The notes beneath the pieces were generated by a model, which saw nothing but the letters and a program-made list of their open reading frames with translations, did no database searches and was not told the DNA's origin. Made by a program: the position numbers and the translations under genes. DNA of 64,000 nt, from assembly GCA_026901365.1 (NCBI GenBank), contig QLOH01000011.1:2294001-2358000 (forward strand). Reading direction: 5' to 3'. The stretch is from Sesbania bispinosa (taxonomy: Eukaryota > Streptophyta > Magnoliopsida > Fabales > Fabaceae). Shown one piece after another: positions 1 to 11,250 of this stretch (position 1 is its first letter; the number at the start of each line of letters is the position of its first letter).

Positions 1-159
1 TGGAGAAATCAAAGCCACGTAGTTCTAAAAATGTGTTTAAAAAGATTGATTTTAATTTTGAAAGAAATTGATTTTTAATTTTGAAAAAGAAAAAAATGTA
101 AGAATTGATTTTGAAAATGTTTTGATTTAAAGAAAAAGGATTTACTTATTTATTTATTT

Positions 160-655
160 TTTAGACAGAGTTGATGCTAGCAAATGGCTATACAATGAAC
201 CCTTGAAATTATTTCGACGACATTATTGATAGAAATGCTATTCAATGAACGTCATTTATTTTGAGAAGAAAACATTTTTGAGAAAAGATTTAAAATTCCG
301 CATTATTGGGTTAGCAAATGGCTATACTCAATATTTTCCTTTTTTACGTTATTGATAGAAATGTTATTCAATTAACGTAATTTTTTGAAGAGAATCATTT
401 TCTTTTTTTAAAAATGAATTTGAAATTTCACGCATTATTGAGCTAGTAAATGACTATACTCAATATTTCCTTTTTCTCTTAAAACTATACGTTAGAGGAT
501 AGAAAGACTATTCTATCAACGTAATCGATTTGATAAAAAATGTTTTTTTTTTATTTATAAACGGGCAAATTATTGAGCTAGTAAATGACTATGCTCAATT
601 ATTTTTTATTTGAAATGACGTTAAAAGATAGAAATGCTATTCTATTAACGTCAAA
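160..655. repeat. tandem repeat, about 130-bp unit, about 4 copies
   Basis: Each unit pairs a block reading gctagtaaatgactatactc (or gttagcaaatggctatactc) with a block reading gatagaaatgctattcaatg. The first block recurs near 170, 310, 440 and 575, so the period is about 131-135 bp, and copies diverge by roughly 10-15 percent. No reading frame persists through it. It lies on the inner side of the CACTA-like end at 3903 and may be an internal repeat of that element, but the other end is not in the window. Confidence 0.75.
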
Positions 656-660
656 GATAA

Positions 661-1060
661 AAGGGGATGAATTGAATCAATTAATATTTACATGCACACA
701 AAATTAAAATTACAAATAATCGATTATTTACAGAGAAAGAAATAAATAAATATTTACATCCACAAATGTTAAATAAATAATTCTAAACAGTTAAAAGAAA
801 TACAAGATGGTGGATCTAAAATGATTTACAAAAAAGAGATTATTAGTAATAAAGAACAACACATATTTAAAACAAATAACATACAATTTTTAGTGAAACA
901 AATAACACAAAATAAAAGAGGGAAAAAATAAATTGGGCCTCAGTTCACATCATTGGCCCAACCCTGGAAAATCACAGGGTAAGTTTATAAAACGTGGCTT
1001 GGAAAATCACAGACACATTAAAAAAGCTTGAAGAAGAAAGGGAAAGGACTTAGAAGAGCA
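661..1060. other. AT-rich spacer between two tandem arrays
   Basis: No coding region, TIR or repeat was recognised here. The sequence is A-rich on the plus strand and leads directly into the minisatellite that starts near 1061. Confidence 0.5.
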
Positions 1061-2045
1061 TCGAGTCAAATTGATAAAACTCCCGGAACCAACATCAGGA
1101 GGAAAGAAAAAGTCCTGGAAAAGCATCAGGTCACACTGATAAAACTCCCGGAACTAACATCAGGAGAAGAGGAAAAGACCTGGAAAAGCATCAGGTCAAA
1201 CTGATAAAACTCCCGGAACCAACATCAGGAGAAAGGGGAAAGACCTGGAACATCATCAGGTCAAACTGATAAAACTCCCGGAACCAACATCAGGAGAAAG
1301 GGGAAAAGACCTGGAAAAGCATCAGGTCAAACTGATAAAACTCCCGGAACCAACATCAGGAGAAAGGGGAAAGACCTGGAAAATCATCAGGTCAAACTGA
1401 TAAAACCCCCGGAACCAACATCAGGAGAAAAGGGAAAGACCTGGAAAAGCATCAGGTCAAACTGATAAAACTCCCGGAACCAACATCAGGAGGAAAGGAA
1501 AAGACCTGGAAAATCATCAGGTCAAACTGATAAGACTCCCGGAACGAACATCAGGAGGAAAGGAAAAGACCTGGAAAATCATCAGGTCAAACTGATAAGA
1601 CTCCCGGAACCAACATCAGGAGAGAAAAAAGGGAAAAGACCCGGAACAAACATCAGGTCAAACTGATAAAACTCCCGGAACGAACATCAGGAGGAAAGGA
1701 AAAGACCTGGAAAATCATCAGGTCGAACTGATAATACTCCCGGAACCAACATCAGGAGAAGAAAGGGAAAAGACCCGGAACAAACATCAGGTCAAACTGA
1801 TAAATCCCTGGAAAACCATCAGGAGAAAAAGGAAAAGACCTGGAAAATCATCAGGTCAAACTGATAAACTCCTGGAAAACCATCAGGAGGAAAAGGAAAA
1901 GACCTGGAAAATCATCAGGTCAAACTGGTAAACTCCTGGAAAACCATCAGGAGGAAAGGGAAAAGACCTGGAACACCATCAGGTCAAACTGATAAACTCC
2001 TGGAAAACCATCAGGAGGAAAGGAAAATACCTGAAAAATCACAGG
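1061..2045. repeat. minisatellite, 60-69 bp unit, about 15 copies
   Basis: The core phrases catcaggtcaaactgataaa and actcccggaaccaacatcag alternate about 15 times. Spacing is 60-69 bp because of small indels in an A/G-rich linker. The last four units carry the variant cctggaaaaccatcagg. A decayed half unit at 2030-2050 (cctgaaaaatcacaggtag) closes the array. Units contain the short inverted words cctgatg and catcagg, so the transcript could form small hairpins. No long ORF crosses the array. Unit length is variable and there are no unique spacers, so it is not a CRISPR array. Confidence 0.9.
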
Positions 2046-2637
2046 TAGTTTGACGAAAATAGAAGACACTAGATGTCACAATGTCTAGCGGGCTTCACAA
2101 TACCCTAAAGAAAAGAACTAGGCGTCACAATACCTAGAATGAGAATATGGGCATCACACTCCCTAAAAATGATAACCCAACAACCCAACAAAGGTTAGGA
2201 CGATGCCCAACAGTTGGTGCAAAATGCTTGCAAAAAATGAAGTTGGAAATTTTGACAACAATCTGGATTTCAGAACTTGATTTTTTCATAGAAACTTTGC
2301 ATGAATTTCAATATGAAATATGAAAAATTCCAGGGGAAACAACATTCCCAAAAATGATATGAATTTTCTTTTCACCATTGAGTCAAAACACTCATTCAAT
2401 TGTTTATGGACGAAGGGTGGTATTATGGTGTAAGGAAAAAAGCAAAGAATCCTTTCCAAGGTTTTTGAGATTAAAGGGGAGGAGTATGGGAAGGGCAGGT
2501 GATTTTCCACTGTGACACGGAAGTATAAGTGAAATATGGATCTAGCCCCCAAGTTAGGCATGAAAACATGACTTCTCAAAGAGATGGAAACTTGCACAAT
2601 TCTGGCGAGGAGGAATAACGATCCCCCAATTTAAGGT
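2046..2637. other. presumed CACTA interior, no gene recognised
   Basis: The start holds short degenerate repeats around caatgtctagcgggc and gggcatcacactccc, an extension of the repeat-rich zone. A 103-residue minus-strand reading frame at 2286-2597 has no recognisable domain and I do not call it a gene. Confidence 0.3.
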
Positions 2638-2977
2638 TTAAACACCCATGACAGTCAAATACTCAGGCACAGGCATATGCGGAAGCTCCTCCTCCACCAC
2701 TGTAGGGATGTCATGATATCCCGGTGTCGGCATGAACCTAATTCCGTCGAATGGCGGCGGGTCAGTTGCAGTATGTATAACAGTAGCTTCAGGGGAGGAA
2801 GAAGAAGACTGAAGGTGGCGCTGAAGTAGATGGCATATCCCACAACTGATCAGGGTCAGAGGGGATGGTCCTATCCCGGCGGGCGTGATCCACCTGTGTA
2901 GCCAACTCGTCTGGAGGGATGAACCTCCCTCTAATAGGTGGGACCTTCTGTCCATCTCTATCACGTGTACGAGGCAT
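2638..2977 (-). pseudogene. transposon-encoded ORF, 5' portion, frameshifted
   Basis: On the minus strand a reading frame starts at the ATG ending at 2977 (MPRTRDRDGQ...) and runs through a charged, proline-rich stretch with PPIRGRFIPPDE. It shifts frame near 2810 and resumes with a proline- and glutamate-rich segment that stops at 2638. The start lies about 930 bp inside the CACTA-like terminus at 3903, where such elements place their first gene. I do not recognise a named domain and see no TNP2-type transposase core in the window. It could be an accessory ORF or a decayed first exon. The frameshift, if not an intron, makes this copy defective. Confidence 0.4.
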
Positions 2978-2999
2978 TTTTTTCCTAATTTTGATAAGT

Positions 3000-3600
3000 T
3001 TAAATTAAATATTAAAAAACACACCTATAAACTATATATAAATTATAATTACTAATTACTAATTATATAAATTAAATAATTCTAATCTATATAAATTATT
3101 TCTTGTAGTGAATTATATTAAATAACATACCTATAAATATATCACATTAAATAAATTAAACAACATACTTATATCACATTAATAAACTAATAAAACTAAT
3201 AAACTATTGATTATTAATAAACTAATAAACTAATAAAACTAATAAACAACATACCTACAAAAGCAATGTTTAAAACTAATAAACTAATACCTATATCACA
3301 TTAATAAACTAATAAAACTAATAAAACTAATAAACTATTAATTACTAATAAACTAATTAAACTTGTAAAACTTATTGGTTGCGACGCCGGAGAAGGAAGA
3401 GGGAAGGAGGTACAAAGGGACCTACGGGCAACCGATTCAAATTCTGATCGGTTCAAAACGAACCTATGAAGGAGGGGGAGTGTTTAATCGGAGAGATTTT
3501 GAAAATGAAAGAGGGAGGGAGAGAAACAGAGCTTGAATGGAGAGAACGAAAGGAGAGGAAGGAGGAGGAATGTGGAGGAAGAAGGAAGAAGATGGGAGGG
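3000..3600. other. AT-rich leader with short tandem words, then purine-rich tract
   Basis: From 3040 to 3360 the words aaactaataaact and cctatatcacattaa recur many times. From 3390 to 3600 the plus strand is strongly purine-rich (agggaaggaggt, gagagaaacagagc). In the minus orientation this is the 5' leader between the element terminus and the ORF at 2977. A 76-codon plus-strand frame across it is compositional. Confidence 0.4.
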
Positions 3601-3639
3601 GAGAAAGGTTTTAGTGCGTATCAGAATTTAACGTACTGT

Positions 3640-3903
3640 CGCTATGGCCGTCGCTACGTTAAAAATTGCTTAGTCGCGCCAAAATTTAAATTTTAATTAA
3701 AACGTAGTGACGACATGGTCGTTGCTACGGCCGTCGCTACGCTTAATTTTAATATTTTCAGAAAAAAATAATTAGTTTTTAAGTGTAGCAACGACCCAGC
3801 CGTCGCTAAGTATTAATTGCACTAAGCTACGCATTTAATGTTGTAGCGACGACTCATGGCCACAGTTACGTTCCCGCGTCTAAATCAATGCATTCTTGTA
3901 GTG
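3640..3903 (-). mobile_element. CACTA (En/Spm) element terminus with subterminal repeats
   Basis: Read on the minus strand, the sequence begins CACTACAAGAATGC at 3903, the diagnostic CACTA terminal motif. It is followed by subterminal copies of GCGACGGC/TAGCGACGAC at about 3843, 3800, 3740, 3707 and 3650, in both orientations. CACTA transposases bind such subterminal arrays. The outer flank begins tca, a possible 3-bp target duplication. The matching end is not in the window, so the element continues left beyond position 1 or is truncated. Everything from 1 to 3903 is probably its interior. Confidence 0.8.
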
Positions 3904-3906
3904 TCA

Positions 3907-4137
3907 GTAGAAAATTTCTTCTGCTCTATTTCTATTTCAGCTGGTTTACGGGGTACCTATCTCCATCTTCAAATGTTTGCTTCCAAAGTTCTGGCTGTGA
4001 GTGAACTCCTTCAGCTCCAGTGGTCAATCTCTTTGCAGTATACGTGCAAGGAAGCAAATTTCTGTGTTGAAGCCTTGGCTCGCTTGGCTGCTTCCTCACT
4101 TTCGAAACTCCCCTCCATCAACGACATAGAGCTATAA
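3907..4137 (+). pseudogene. RNase H-like fragment, LINE-type
   Basis: The plus-strand frame ending at the stop at 4135-4137 contains WSISLQYTCKEANFCVEALA. This fits the C-terminal RNase H signature of plant non-LTR elements and related proteins (W-x-V-x-x-x-H-T-x-R-E-A-N-x-x-A-D-x-L-A), with His replaced by Tyr and the last Asp by Glu. Nothing upstream extends the domain because the CACTA terminus abuts it at 3903. It is most simply a relic into or beside which the CACTA element landed. The match is short and by eye only. A minus-strand frame over the same bases (4011-4226) has a signal-peptide-like start but no family match. Confidence 0.35.
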
Positions 4138-4139
4138 GT

Positions 4140-5391
4140 GTCATTAGCGTTGGCCACCATGACGGGCAGGAAGAGAAGAAAAGAACCCACCAGAAACAAA
4201 CAGGGAGATAAGAGAGAACCCACCAAGATTGGCCACTGTTGAAGTTATATATAGGGTTTTGGATATAAAAAAGAGGAAGAGAGGAGACGAATAATTCATA
4301 ATAGATAATTGATAATAGATTGATTGATGATGGACGACTGATACAAAAGACTATATACTGGCGCTTATTTATACTGACCAATATAAACTAGTAATTAGGA
4401 AACAAATCATAATAATTATCTAGAAATATGGAAACTAACCTTAGGAGATATTATAAGATTAAACCTAATCTTAACTGATATTCTTAAGATATTAAATATA
4501 TTATTCTAATATTCTAACAACCACTCTGATGAGCGCCACCCCCTCAATCTCTCGGCCAGACCTAGTCGTCGCACCACTAAGCCAATGCCTCTTTGTAGGT
4601 TGTGCCCCACCGTTCAAAAAGTTGAAGTCGAAGAAGCTTTTGCGAAGCTCAAATGGCAAAAATTGAAAAAATGAGAGAAGGGGATAAGAGTATAAGAATA
4701 GACTTGCACGTGAAAAGAGAAATAGTAAATTATCTTTATTATTTAAACAAATAAATGATAATTACTATGAAAAAAACTTTTATCGTGAATGACAATTACT
4801 CTAATTGAAATTACTACGAATTGCAGTTTCTAATCCCACTATTACGCAATTACTTAATAGCCTTAGTTTTGGTGGGATTGGTGCTGAATCAATTCCATAG
4901 AATTCATAAATCACTTTCATATAATGTGATTCGTAAAACATGTATAATTCATTTTCAACCACTGATTATAGAAATAATTCTATTCAACTATAAACCAAAG
5001 GTACACTATATTCACTTGACACAATTTTTAGAGAACAAATCCATGTTATGTGAAAACAAGAAAAAACACTAACACACACACCCGTAAGAGAAAAAGGCCT
5101 TATAAGCTTTTCTTTTTGACGTTTTATAAGCTTAATTTGTAACTTATGAAAGGAAATTTAAGTAAAAAATAGCATATATGAGTTCTCAAATTCAATTTAA
5201 CAAAGTTAACAAAACCAAAATGCAAATGCCTATTGTATTAGGTAAGCCTAAATTAAATAAGCTCCCATCTTATTGAACGCGAAGATATAAAGTGTAAGCA
5301 TTCAAGGAGGACAGATAAAGCTATAAGGCTTAAACTATATGGACAAGTCCAGAACTGGCGGTTTGGAAGTTGCTGACAGTGAAAGTAAGAA
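4140..5391. other. unassigned 3' flank of nitrilase pseudogene
   Basis: AT-rich DNA with simple words such as gataattgataatagattg near 4290-4330. From about 5220 the sequence matches the 3' flank of the intact nitrilase gene (compare taggtaagcctaaataagct near 56994), so the duplication extends at least 170 bp past the stop codon. No gene was seen. Confidence 0.4.
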
Positions 5392-5934
5392 CTATTTGGT
5401 CTTCTCTTCAATTTTGGTCGATGTTGAAGTAAAAGTAACTGGGTTTGTTGGATGGTCCCTGACAATCAAGCTGAGCACTTCAGGCCTTGAATAGTGTCCA
5501 ACCACATCAAAACTGAACTTAACTTTTGCTATTTCTCCAAGATCTGCGCAAAATTTTCAAGAATCAATGTAACATTCAACTCGTTAAGGCAAATTCTTTT
5601 GATAATGGAAGTAATCCATCATATATAGAACACCTTCAAGAGAGCCCAAGAGACATTATTAGTCCTAGGTAATGTGAAAATAGTGCAGTTTGGTTGCCTG
5701 AAGTTTAACCATGACTGAACCACGTTTTATAAATTTTTTTGAGCCGAACAAAAACAACCTCAATGAGGTTCCTTAGTTTAGTTGACCATTCCATGTGGTA
5801 TTTTAGCTCTTTCTATATGGAATCCGTGCAAGTTTCCAAGTACATATATATGAAGTTTCATTTGGTTCCATTTGATTCAAGTAAAATTATTTTTAATTAG
5901 TGTATAATTAATCTGAACTTCAAACTAATATACT

Positions 5935-6311
5935 ACTCCCTCCATCCCGTATCATAAGACCCTTTCAACCGTTTCACACTGTTTAAGAAAAGTTGGTTAA
6001 TGTATTGATCCTTTAAAAAATTTTATAGCATTCCAAATATACCCTTATTTAAAAGTCACTATATTTAGAAACATTAATGGTCACATGGTGAAAGACTCCA
6101 AAAGTCACTTTCCAAAGGTGTAGTTGAGCATGTGTGTAAAACTTAATTAATTATTCACACTCATCAATATATGAGGAATTAAAAAAGTTAAACATTAATG
6201 AAGGGCAAATATGGAAAAAATAATTAATTTATCTAAAAATCTGCAAATGATCTTATATTAAGGGACACTCAATTTTTCTAGAAGGGATCTTATAAATAGG
6301 GATGAAGAGAG
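5935..6311. mobile_element. Stowaway-like MITE in intron 4 of the nitrilase pseudogene
   Basis: It begins ctccctccatcccgtatcat and ends with the complementary gggatgaagagagta. These are the CTCCCTCC-type termini of Tc1/mariner-derived MITEs with TA flanks. The internal 370 bp is non-coding. It is absent from intron 4 of the intact gene. Confidence 0.65.
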
Positions 6312-6435
6312 TAGCAAATAGCAACATTCTCATCTCTAACGTAGTTTTTATTATGGGATAAAATTCATGTAAGTTTCACTAAATTATGACTCACTTCCAT
6401 CCATCAGACGACTCAGATTTACCAACTGCAGTACA

Positions 6436-6558
6436 GTCGACTGTGGCAAATTCGAGTCCAAATTTTAAATAATTATAAAAAGTGGGTTAAAAAGAGTACT
6501 GCTGCAAATTCGAGTCCAAATTTCAAATAATTATAAAAAGTGGGTTAAAAAGAGTTAG
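6436..6558. repeat. 63-bp direct duplication
   Basis: Two adjacent copies of the phrase gcaaattcgagtccaaattt followed by the same 35 bases lie in intron 4 of the nitrilase pseudogene. They differ at a few bases, so the duplication is local and not very recent. Confidence 0.8.
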
Positions 6559-7675
6559 AAAGCATGCATTCCTCTCAAACAAGTCTCACTCCCTATTTGT
6601 CATGACTCATTGTCTATTTATTTGGATCTGCATGAATTTCACGCAATCATAATAAAAAGATGTTTGAAAAGAGTGTTAGAAAATATACATTCCTCTCAAA
6701 CTAAAACCTTGGTACAAAACAAATTCTCTCAACTTTTATTTTTTTATAATTTTTCTAAATAGACATTCTATATATCCCCCCCGTGGTTGAAATTGTAGCA
6801 TATGGGTTAGATGATGAAAAAGGAAGAGAGAAGTGGAAAAATCTCAAGTCTTAATATTATTAAATTTGAAGATATTTTATTAAAAAACCATTTGAATATA
6901 TGATCAAAGTGTGTAATAAACTAACAATATATCCAGGTCAAATATTAGTGTTGTCCTACTAATACAAGTCCAGCGATCCTAAAGTTGAAGCTAGTCTAGC
7001 ATGGGGTTACCAAAAACAAGTTGTGCTTACTTGCTGCTGGACTTAATCAAACAAAGTAACATTCCTTGTAACAGAGTTCAAGCAGAAAGTGTAAATATCA
7101 GAGAAGTATGACATACCTAGATCTGCTGAGATCAGTGCCTCCCCCTCATAATTTGGTCCAGCCAAAACAGTCCCTGATGGTGATATAATGACACTACCCC
7201 CAGCACATACAACAGAATCTGGTGTTAGTTCCTCTTCTGCCCCTGAATATACATACTCTGGAGGGGGTGGGTAATCCTTCCTTCTACAGAACTGGTTTGC
7301 TGACAAAACAAAACATCCACCTTCAAGAGCAATATGGGTCATTGATGCTTGCCACACGTCCCTGGTTTCAGCTGTAGGAGCACAATATATCTCTACACCT
7401 GTTAAGCAAAGCCCCATAGATTTAGCAAAACATAACAAATGCTGGTGTAAAAACTCTAAGTTTGTGTTTGGGTAGAGAAATTTAAAATTACCAGAATTCA
7501 TGTGTTAAAATAGTATAATTCATGTGTTAAAATAGTATAAGAAAGAATTCCAAATGATAAATAGAAGAATTTTTTATGACAAATAGGAGAATTTCAATTT
7601 AACATAAACAATTTCTAGTGCTCTTATGTAATGTTGGTTACAACATAAATAGTGTGTCATTAGAGGATAAAACTT

Positions 7676-8170
7676 TGTTAGAAATGGTGGCTCTCATAAA
7701 TGGAATGTTTTTAATGCTTATTTACTATTCATATTACCGCTATTGTTCATGTTACGATTTTGGTTGTTTTTTCTTCAATTACAGCTAGATTGAATTCACA
7801 CATGTGATGTAACAATTATTCTCATCACTTAGCCATTAAAGAGTAACTAGTGTGTTGCCTATAAATAGGCATCATGAGCAATATGATGGTAAGCATCCAA
7901 AAGAAGCAAATGAGAAATATTTCTCTTAGCCATTGTGTAAGTATTAGATTTGAGAGAATATTCTAGTCCACTAGATTTTACTCTTGTGAGATAAAATTTT
8001 GATCTCAATCCACACCATTATAAGAGAATTTCTTGTACTCTCTTTTAGAGTGGATTTATTTTGCCCATTGTCGCCCGTGGTTTTTCTATCTACACTATAG
8101 AGTTTTCCACGTAAATATTATTTTGATCTTCTTATATTACTCTCTAATTGATTAGACCCGTGCTTCCCCA
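7676..8170 (+). mobile_element. putative solo LTR (copia/TRIM-like) in intron 3
   Basis: The alignment of intron 3 with the intact copy breaks at 7676 and resumes after 8170. The inserted 495 bp begins TGTTAGAAATGG and ends GCTTCCCCA (TG...CA). It contains a TATA-like cctataaataggc at about 7859, as an LTR would. No internal region or second LTR follows. I could not find a clean 5-bp target duplication, so the exact ends and the LTR identity are provisional. Confidence 0.45.
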
Positions 8171-8654
8171 TTGATGCCATGTCAAATTTCAATGTAAAAA
8201 TTCTAACCTTTAGCATACATTGCTGTCCTTAATAGTGGCATCATGTTCTCCCAACAAATCACAGCACCTATTTTTCCAATGGGAGTTTCAAACACTGGGA
8301 TGGTTGATCCATCTCCGAATCCCCAGATAACCCGTTCCTGTCCTGTTGGCATGAGTTTCCTGTGTTTTCCTAGGTAACGACCTTGAGAATCAAAGAAGAG
8401 AACGGTGCAGTAAAGCGTGTAGCCATCCCTCTCTATCACACCCATCACTAAATATACTTTATACTTCCCTGCCATTGCTGCCAATTCCACTTCAGGACCT
8501 GCAGCAATACAAGATATATGTTAATGGAAAGTGTGTGCTCACAGCAACTTGGATCAGTTAGGATATTCAATGAAATCTTTGCAACAAAAACTCATAATTC
8601 TCGGACTGAATAAAGTAATGTCAGCAGGCTAATTCATTTTTGTGTTTGTAAAAT

Positions 8655-9320
8655 TAAAAGAACTAGATAGTAGTCCAAAAATTAGATGAGTGTATCTGGT
8701 AATGTCAAGAAGCTTATTTAACTAACTCATAAATTAGTTAGAGATAAAGTACATGAAACTACCTTAATTTTAGGAATTTATATTTTATAAACTACAAGTT
8801 ATTTTTTTTTTTAGCTTATAGCTTATTTATTTTGCTTTTATGTTTATCCCTCAAATTTCAATACATTTCCCTATTTATCTTTAATTTTAAAACTATTTTT
8901 AAATATATTACTAATAAAAACATTCTTGTTTTATCATCCTTCACACTTTCTTCAAATTCTCATTTAAAAACTATTTTTAGAAATTATTTTTATATTACAT
9001 TATTTATTTTAACTATTTTATTATTTATGTTAATTTTTAAAAAATATCTTATCAATAAAAAAAGATAATTAGAATTTAAATTTTATAAAAAATCTAAAAG
9101 TATAATTACCTATAATATATTTTTATTTAAAAAAATAAAATTTATATAATAAAACTTCAATATGTCATATTTTATCATTTTATTTTTAACAACTAGTTTA
9201 TCAATAACTTATTAGTTTGAAACTTATCAACTAACAGCTATTTATTAACTAAAAATTAGCTCATAAGCTACCAACTAATTTGTAAGCTAATTTTATCAAA
9301 AAAAAAAACAAATGTATACG
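8655..9320. mobile_element. AT-rich insertion, possible MITE
   Basis: Intron 2 of the pseudogene gains this segment relative to the intact gene. Inner edges such as agcttatagcttatttat near 8813 and the inverted ataagctaccaactaat near 9256 suggest degenerate terminal inverted repeats. Plus-strand frames inside are low-complexity (Phe/Ile/Leu from T-rich DNA) and not genes. Confidence 0.35.
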
Positions 9321-9626
9321 ATCAAAGTGGACAAACTTCTAGATCTAACCTGAAATGCAACAAGGGGATTTTACACGCAAAAGAATGTTTTAATTAACTA
9401 GGATGTTAGATCTTACTTTTAATAATTATATATACACTGAGTGTAATTACACTGATAATAAATATGTGGTGAAACGGGTATGGAGCGACCAAAGAGTAAA
9501 GAGACACTGATAATAAATATAACATTTCATGTAATATTAAATTTATTAAATTATGTGGTAATATATCATTAAATATTAGTGTAAATTTTGATAGTGCATT
9601 ATAATTACATTCTTAAAATTATATAT

Positions 9627-9962
9627 TCCCTCCAGAGTTGAGTATCAACACAAAAAAAGACTCACATGATGGATTAAAATATAAGCAAAACTTAATTAAT
9701 TTCACCATATTTAATGAGATTATCCCAAAATATCTTTTATTTAATTTAGATTTTGTTTTTCAATAACTCTATTCAATAAATCTTGTGCCAATATAAAAAT
9801 AAGTATTTTCACTTGAAACAACTTTCAATAAAATTGAACTATTCAATGGAAGGCAATTTAATACAATTCATTTTTTAGATGACAATAAAAAAATTAAATG
9901 ATGTTAACTAAATTTCTTAATTAGTGTGAATTTTTTCTTCTTATATTCAAGTTTGAAGGGAG
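9627..9962. mobile_element. Stowaway-like MITE
   Basis: It opens with attccctccagagttgagta and closes with aagtttgaagggagta, giving inverted CTCCCTCC/GGGAG-type ends with TA flanks. It is non-coding and sits inside the expanded intron 2 of the nitrilase pseudogene. Confidence 0.5.
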
Positions 9963-9972
9963 TATAATAATG

Positions 9973-10009
<37 letters not shown>
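9963..10009. repeat. (ATA)n microsatellite
   Basis: About 15 near-perfect ataata units lie directly after the MITE that ends at 9962. Confidence 0.9.
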
Positions 10010-10283
10010 TGGTTAAATATGTTTTTATTACTTGAAATATAATCAAGATTTGATTTTAGTTCCTATAATTTAAAATTAATGATTTTTATCTTTCAAAAAT
10101 TGAAAATACATCAATATAATGTAGTTCATATTGCACAATTTTACTACATATTTTGTTACGAATTAATTATGATTTTTATCAATAAAGACTAAATTGTTGC
10201 ATAGTGCTCCCTTTCTTCTTGATCATTTTGTATCTAGCTTTTTTTTGTCACTTTATTTCCCGTTCACGGCAATACTCACAAAA

Positions 10284-10409
10284 AGTGTGTGTTTGGTTTA
10301 CCCGAAAATCACGTTTCAAACGTAAATCCGAGCAAACGCTATAGCTGAGAGTAGCTTCTGCCCGGAACCACGTTTGAAACGTGGTTTTGAAATAAACCAA
10401 ACACACACT
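10284..10409. mobile_element. palindromic MITE, about 126 bp
   Basis: The ends agtgtgtgtttggttt and aaaccaaacacacact are inverted copies, and the next 25 bases inward (cacgtttcaaacgt / acgtttgaaacgtg) also pair. A partial relative with aaccaaacacactaa lies at 58184-58232 in intron 4 of the intact nitrilase gene. Confidence 0.75.
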
Positions 10410-10464
10410 AAGTATAAGTTCATAGGTCTGGATCAACTTTTGTTCTTTGGCATTTTTATGCCCT

Positions 10465-10732
10465 CTGTCAGGTTTGGGTTTGAGCACCTCTGGTGCTCAT
10501 ATTAATACATTTTTTAACTTACAAAAATATTAAATTTGTGTATTTTTAATTTTTTAAAAGACCAAAATCATATGTAAGGTTTGGGTTGAAGCATCCCTAG
10601 TGTTTATATATATATATATATATATATATTTGGCTCTTTCAATTTTTGAAAGACCAAAATCATCTGCAATGTTTGTGTTTGAGCACCCCTAGTGCTCATA
10701 TTAATACACTTTTTAGCTTATAAAAACACTAA
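10465..10732. repeat. diverged direct repeats of about 100 bp with (TA)n
   Basis: The phrase gtttgggtttgagcacc...gtgctcatattaatac occurs near 10472 and again, altered, near 10577 and 10671. Each time it is accompanied by gaccaaaatcat. A (TA)n run fills 10605-10629. Non-coding. Confidence 0.55.
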
Positions 10733-10962
10733 GAGACCCATCGGGGTGGTTGTGAGTTTTCAGTTTTTGTTTTTTAAACATTTTCAATCAAGTTTTTACA
10801 ATTCAAAACCAAAAATTGAAAATCACTTTTTGTGGTTTTCAAAATGTTTGTTTTAAAAACCACAAAAACAAGTTTTTAATTTTTGATTTTAAGTTGTAAA
10901 AACTTGGTTGAAAATTTTTAAAAACAAAAAACTGAAAACTCACCACCACCCCGAACGGCCCC
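10733..10962. mobile_element. Tourist/PIF-type MITE, 230 bp, TAA target site
   Basis: Near-complete palindrome: gagttttcagtttttg on the left pairs with caaaaaactgaaaactc on the right, and the outer ends read gagacccatcggggtggt and accaccccgaacggcccc. TAA flanks both sides (10730-10732 and 10963-10965), as for PIF/Harbinger MITEs. The transcript would fold into one long hairpin. Confidence 0.8.
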
Positions 10963-11093
10963 TAAATTGGTATATTTTCAAGTTTTGAAATACCAAAATC
11001 ATCGATTTTAAATTATATGAACTAAAATCAAATTTCGACTATATTTAATGTACTAGAAAGATATTTAACTCTAATAAACATACATTTACTGCT

Positions 11094-11250
11094 AGCCCGT
11101 TTGGTTTTGATTTTCACCAAACAAAACCATGGTTTTGCAGAATTGATTTTAAATCACTTCCGTCCAACGTACTTCGTAAAGTGTGCACTATCAATCTCAA
11201 CCATTCATTTTTAGAATCAATTTTACTCAACTGTAAACCAAATGAGTCCT
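11094..11250. mobile_element. MITE truncating exon 2 of the nitrilase pseudogene
   Basis: It starts gcccgtttggttttg and ends aactgtaaaccaaatgagtc, directly against the last conserved exon 2 bases (catacttgcgg). The missing codons are those for HAAAIDVPG in the intact gene. A relative with the same order of internal motifs (ttggac, ccatggttttgca) lies at 54832-54955. Confidence 0.6.

Noticed and set aside
1061..2045. Regular short direct repeats, CRISPR-like at first glance
   Set aside because: The spacers are as conserved as the repeats, unit length drifts, and the context is a plant transposon. It is a minisatellite.
4011..4226. Minus-strand frame with a signal-peptide-like N-terminus
   Set aside because: No family match and no splice-compatible continuation. 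The opposite strand gives a recognisable RNase H signature, so the hydrophobic start is likely its shadow.
8832..9068. 78-codon Phe/Ile/Leu frame
   Set aside because: T-rich low-complexity DNA inside an intron insertion of the nitrilase pseudogene.
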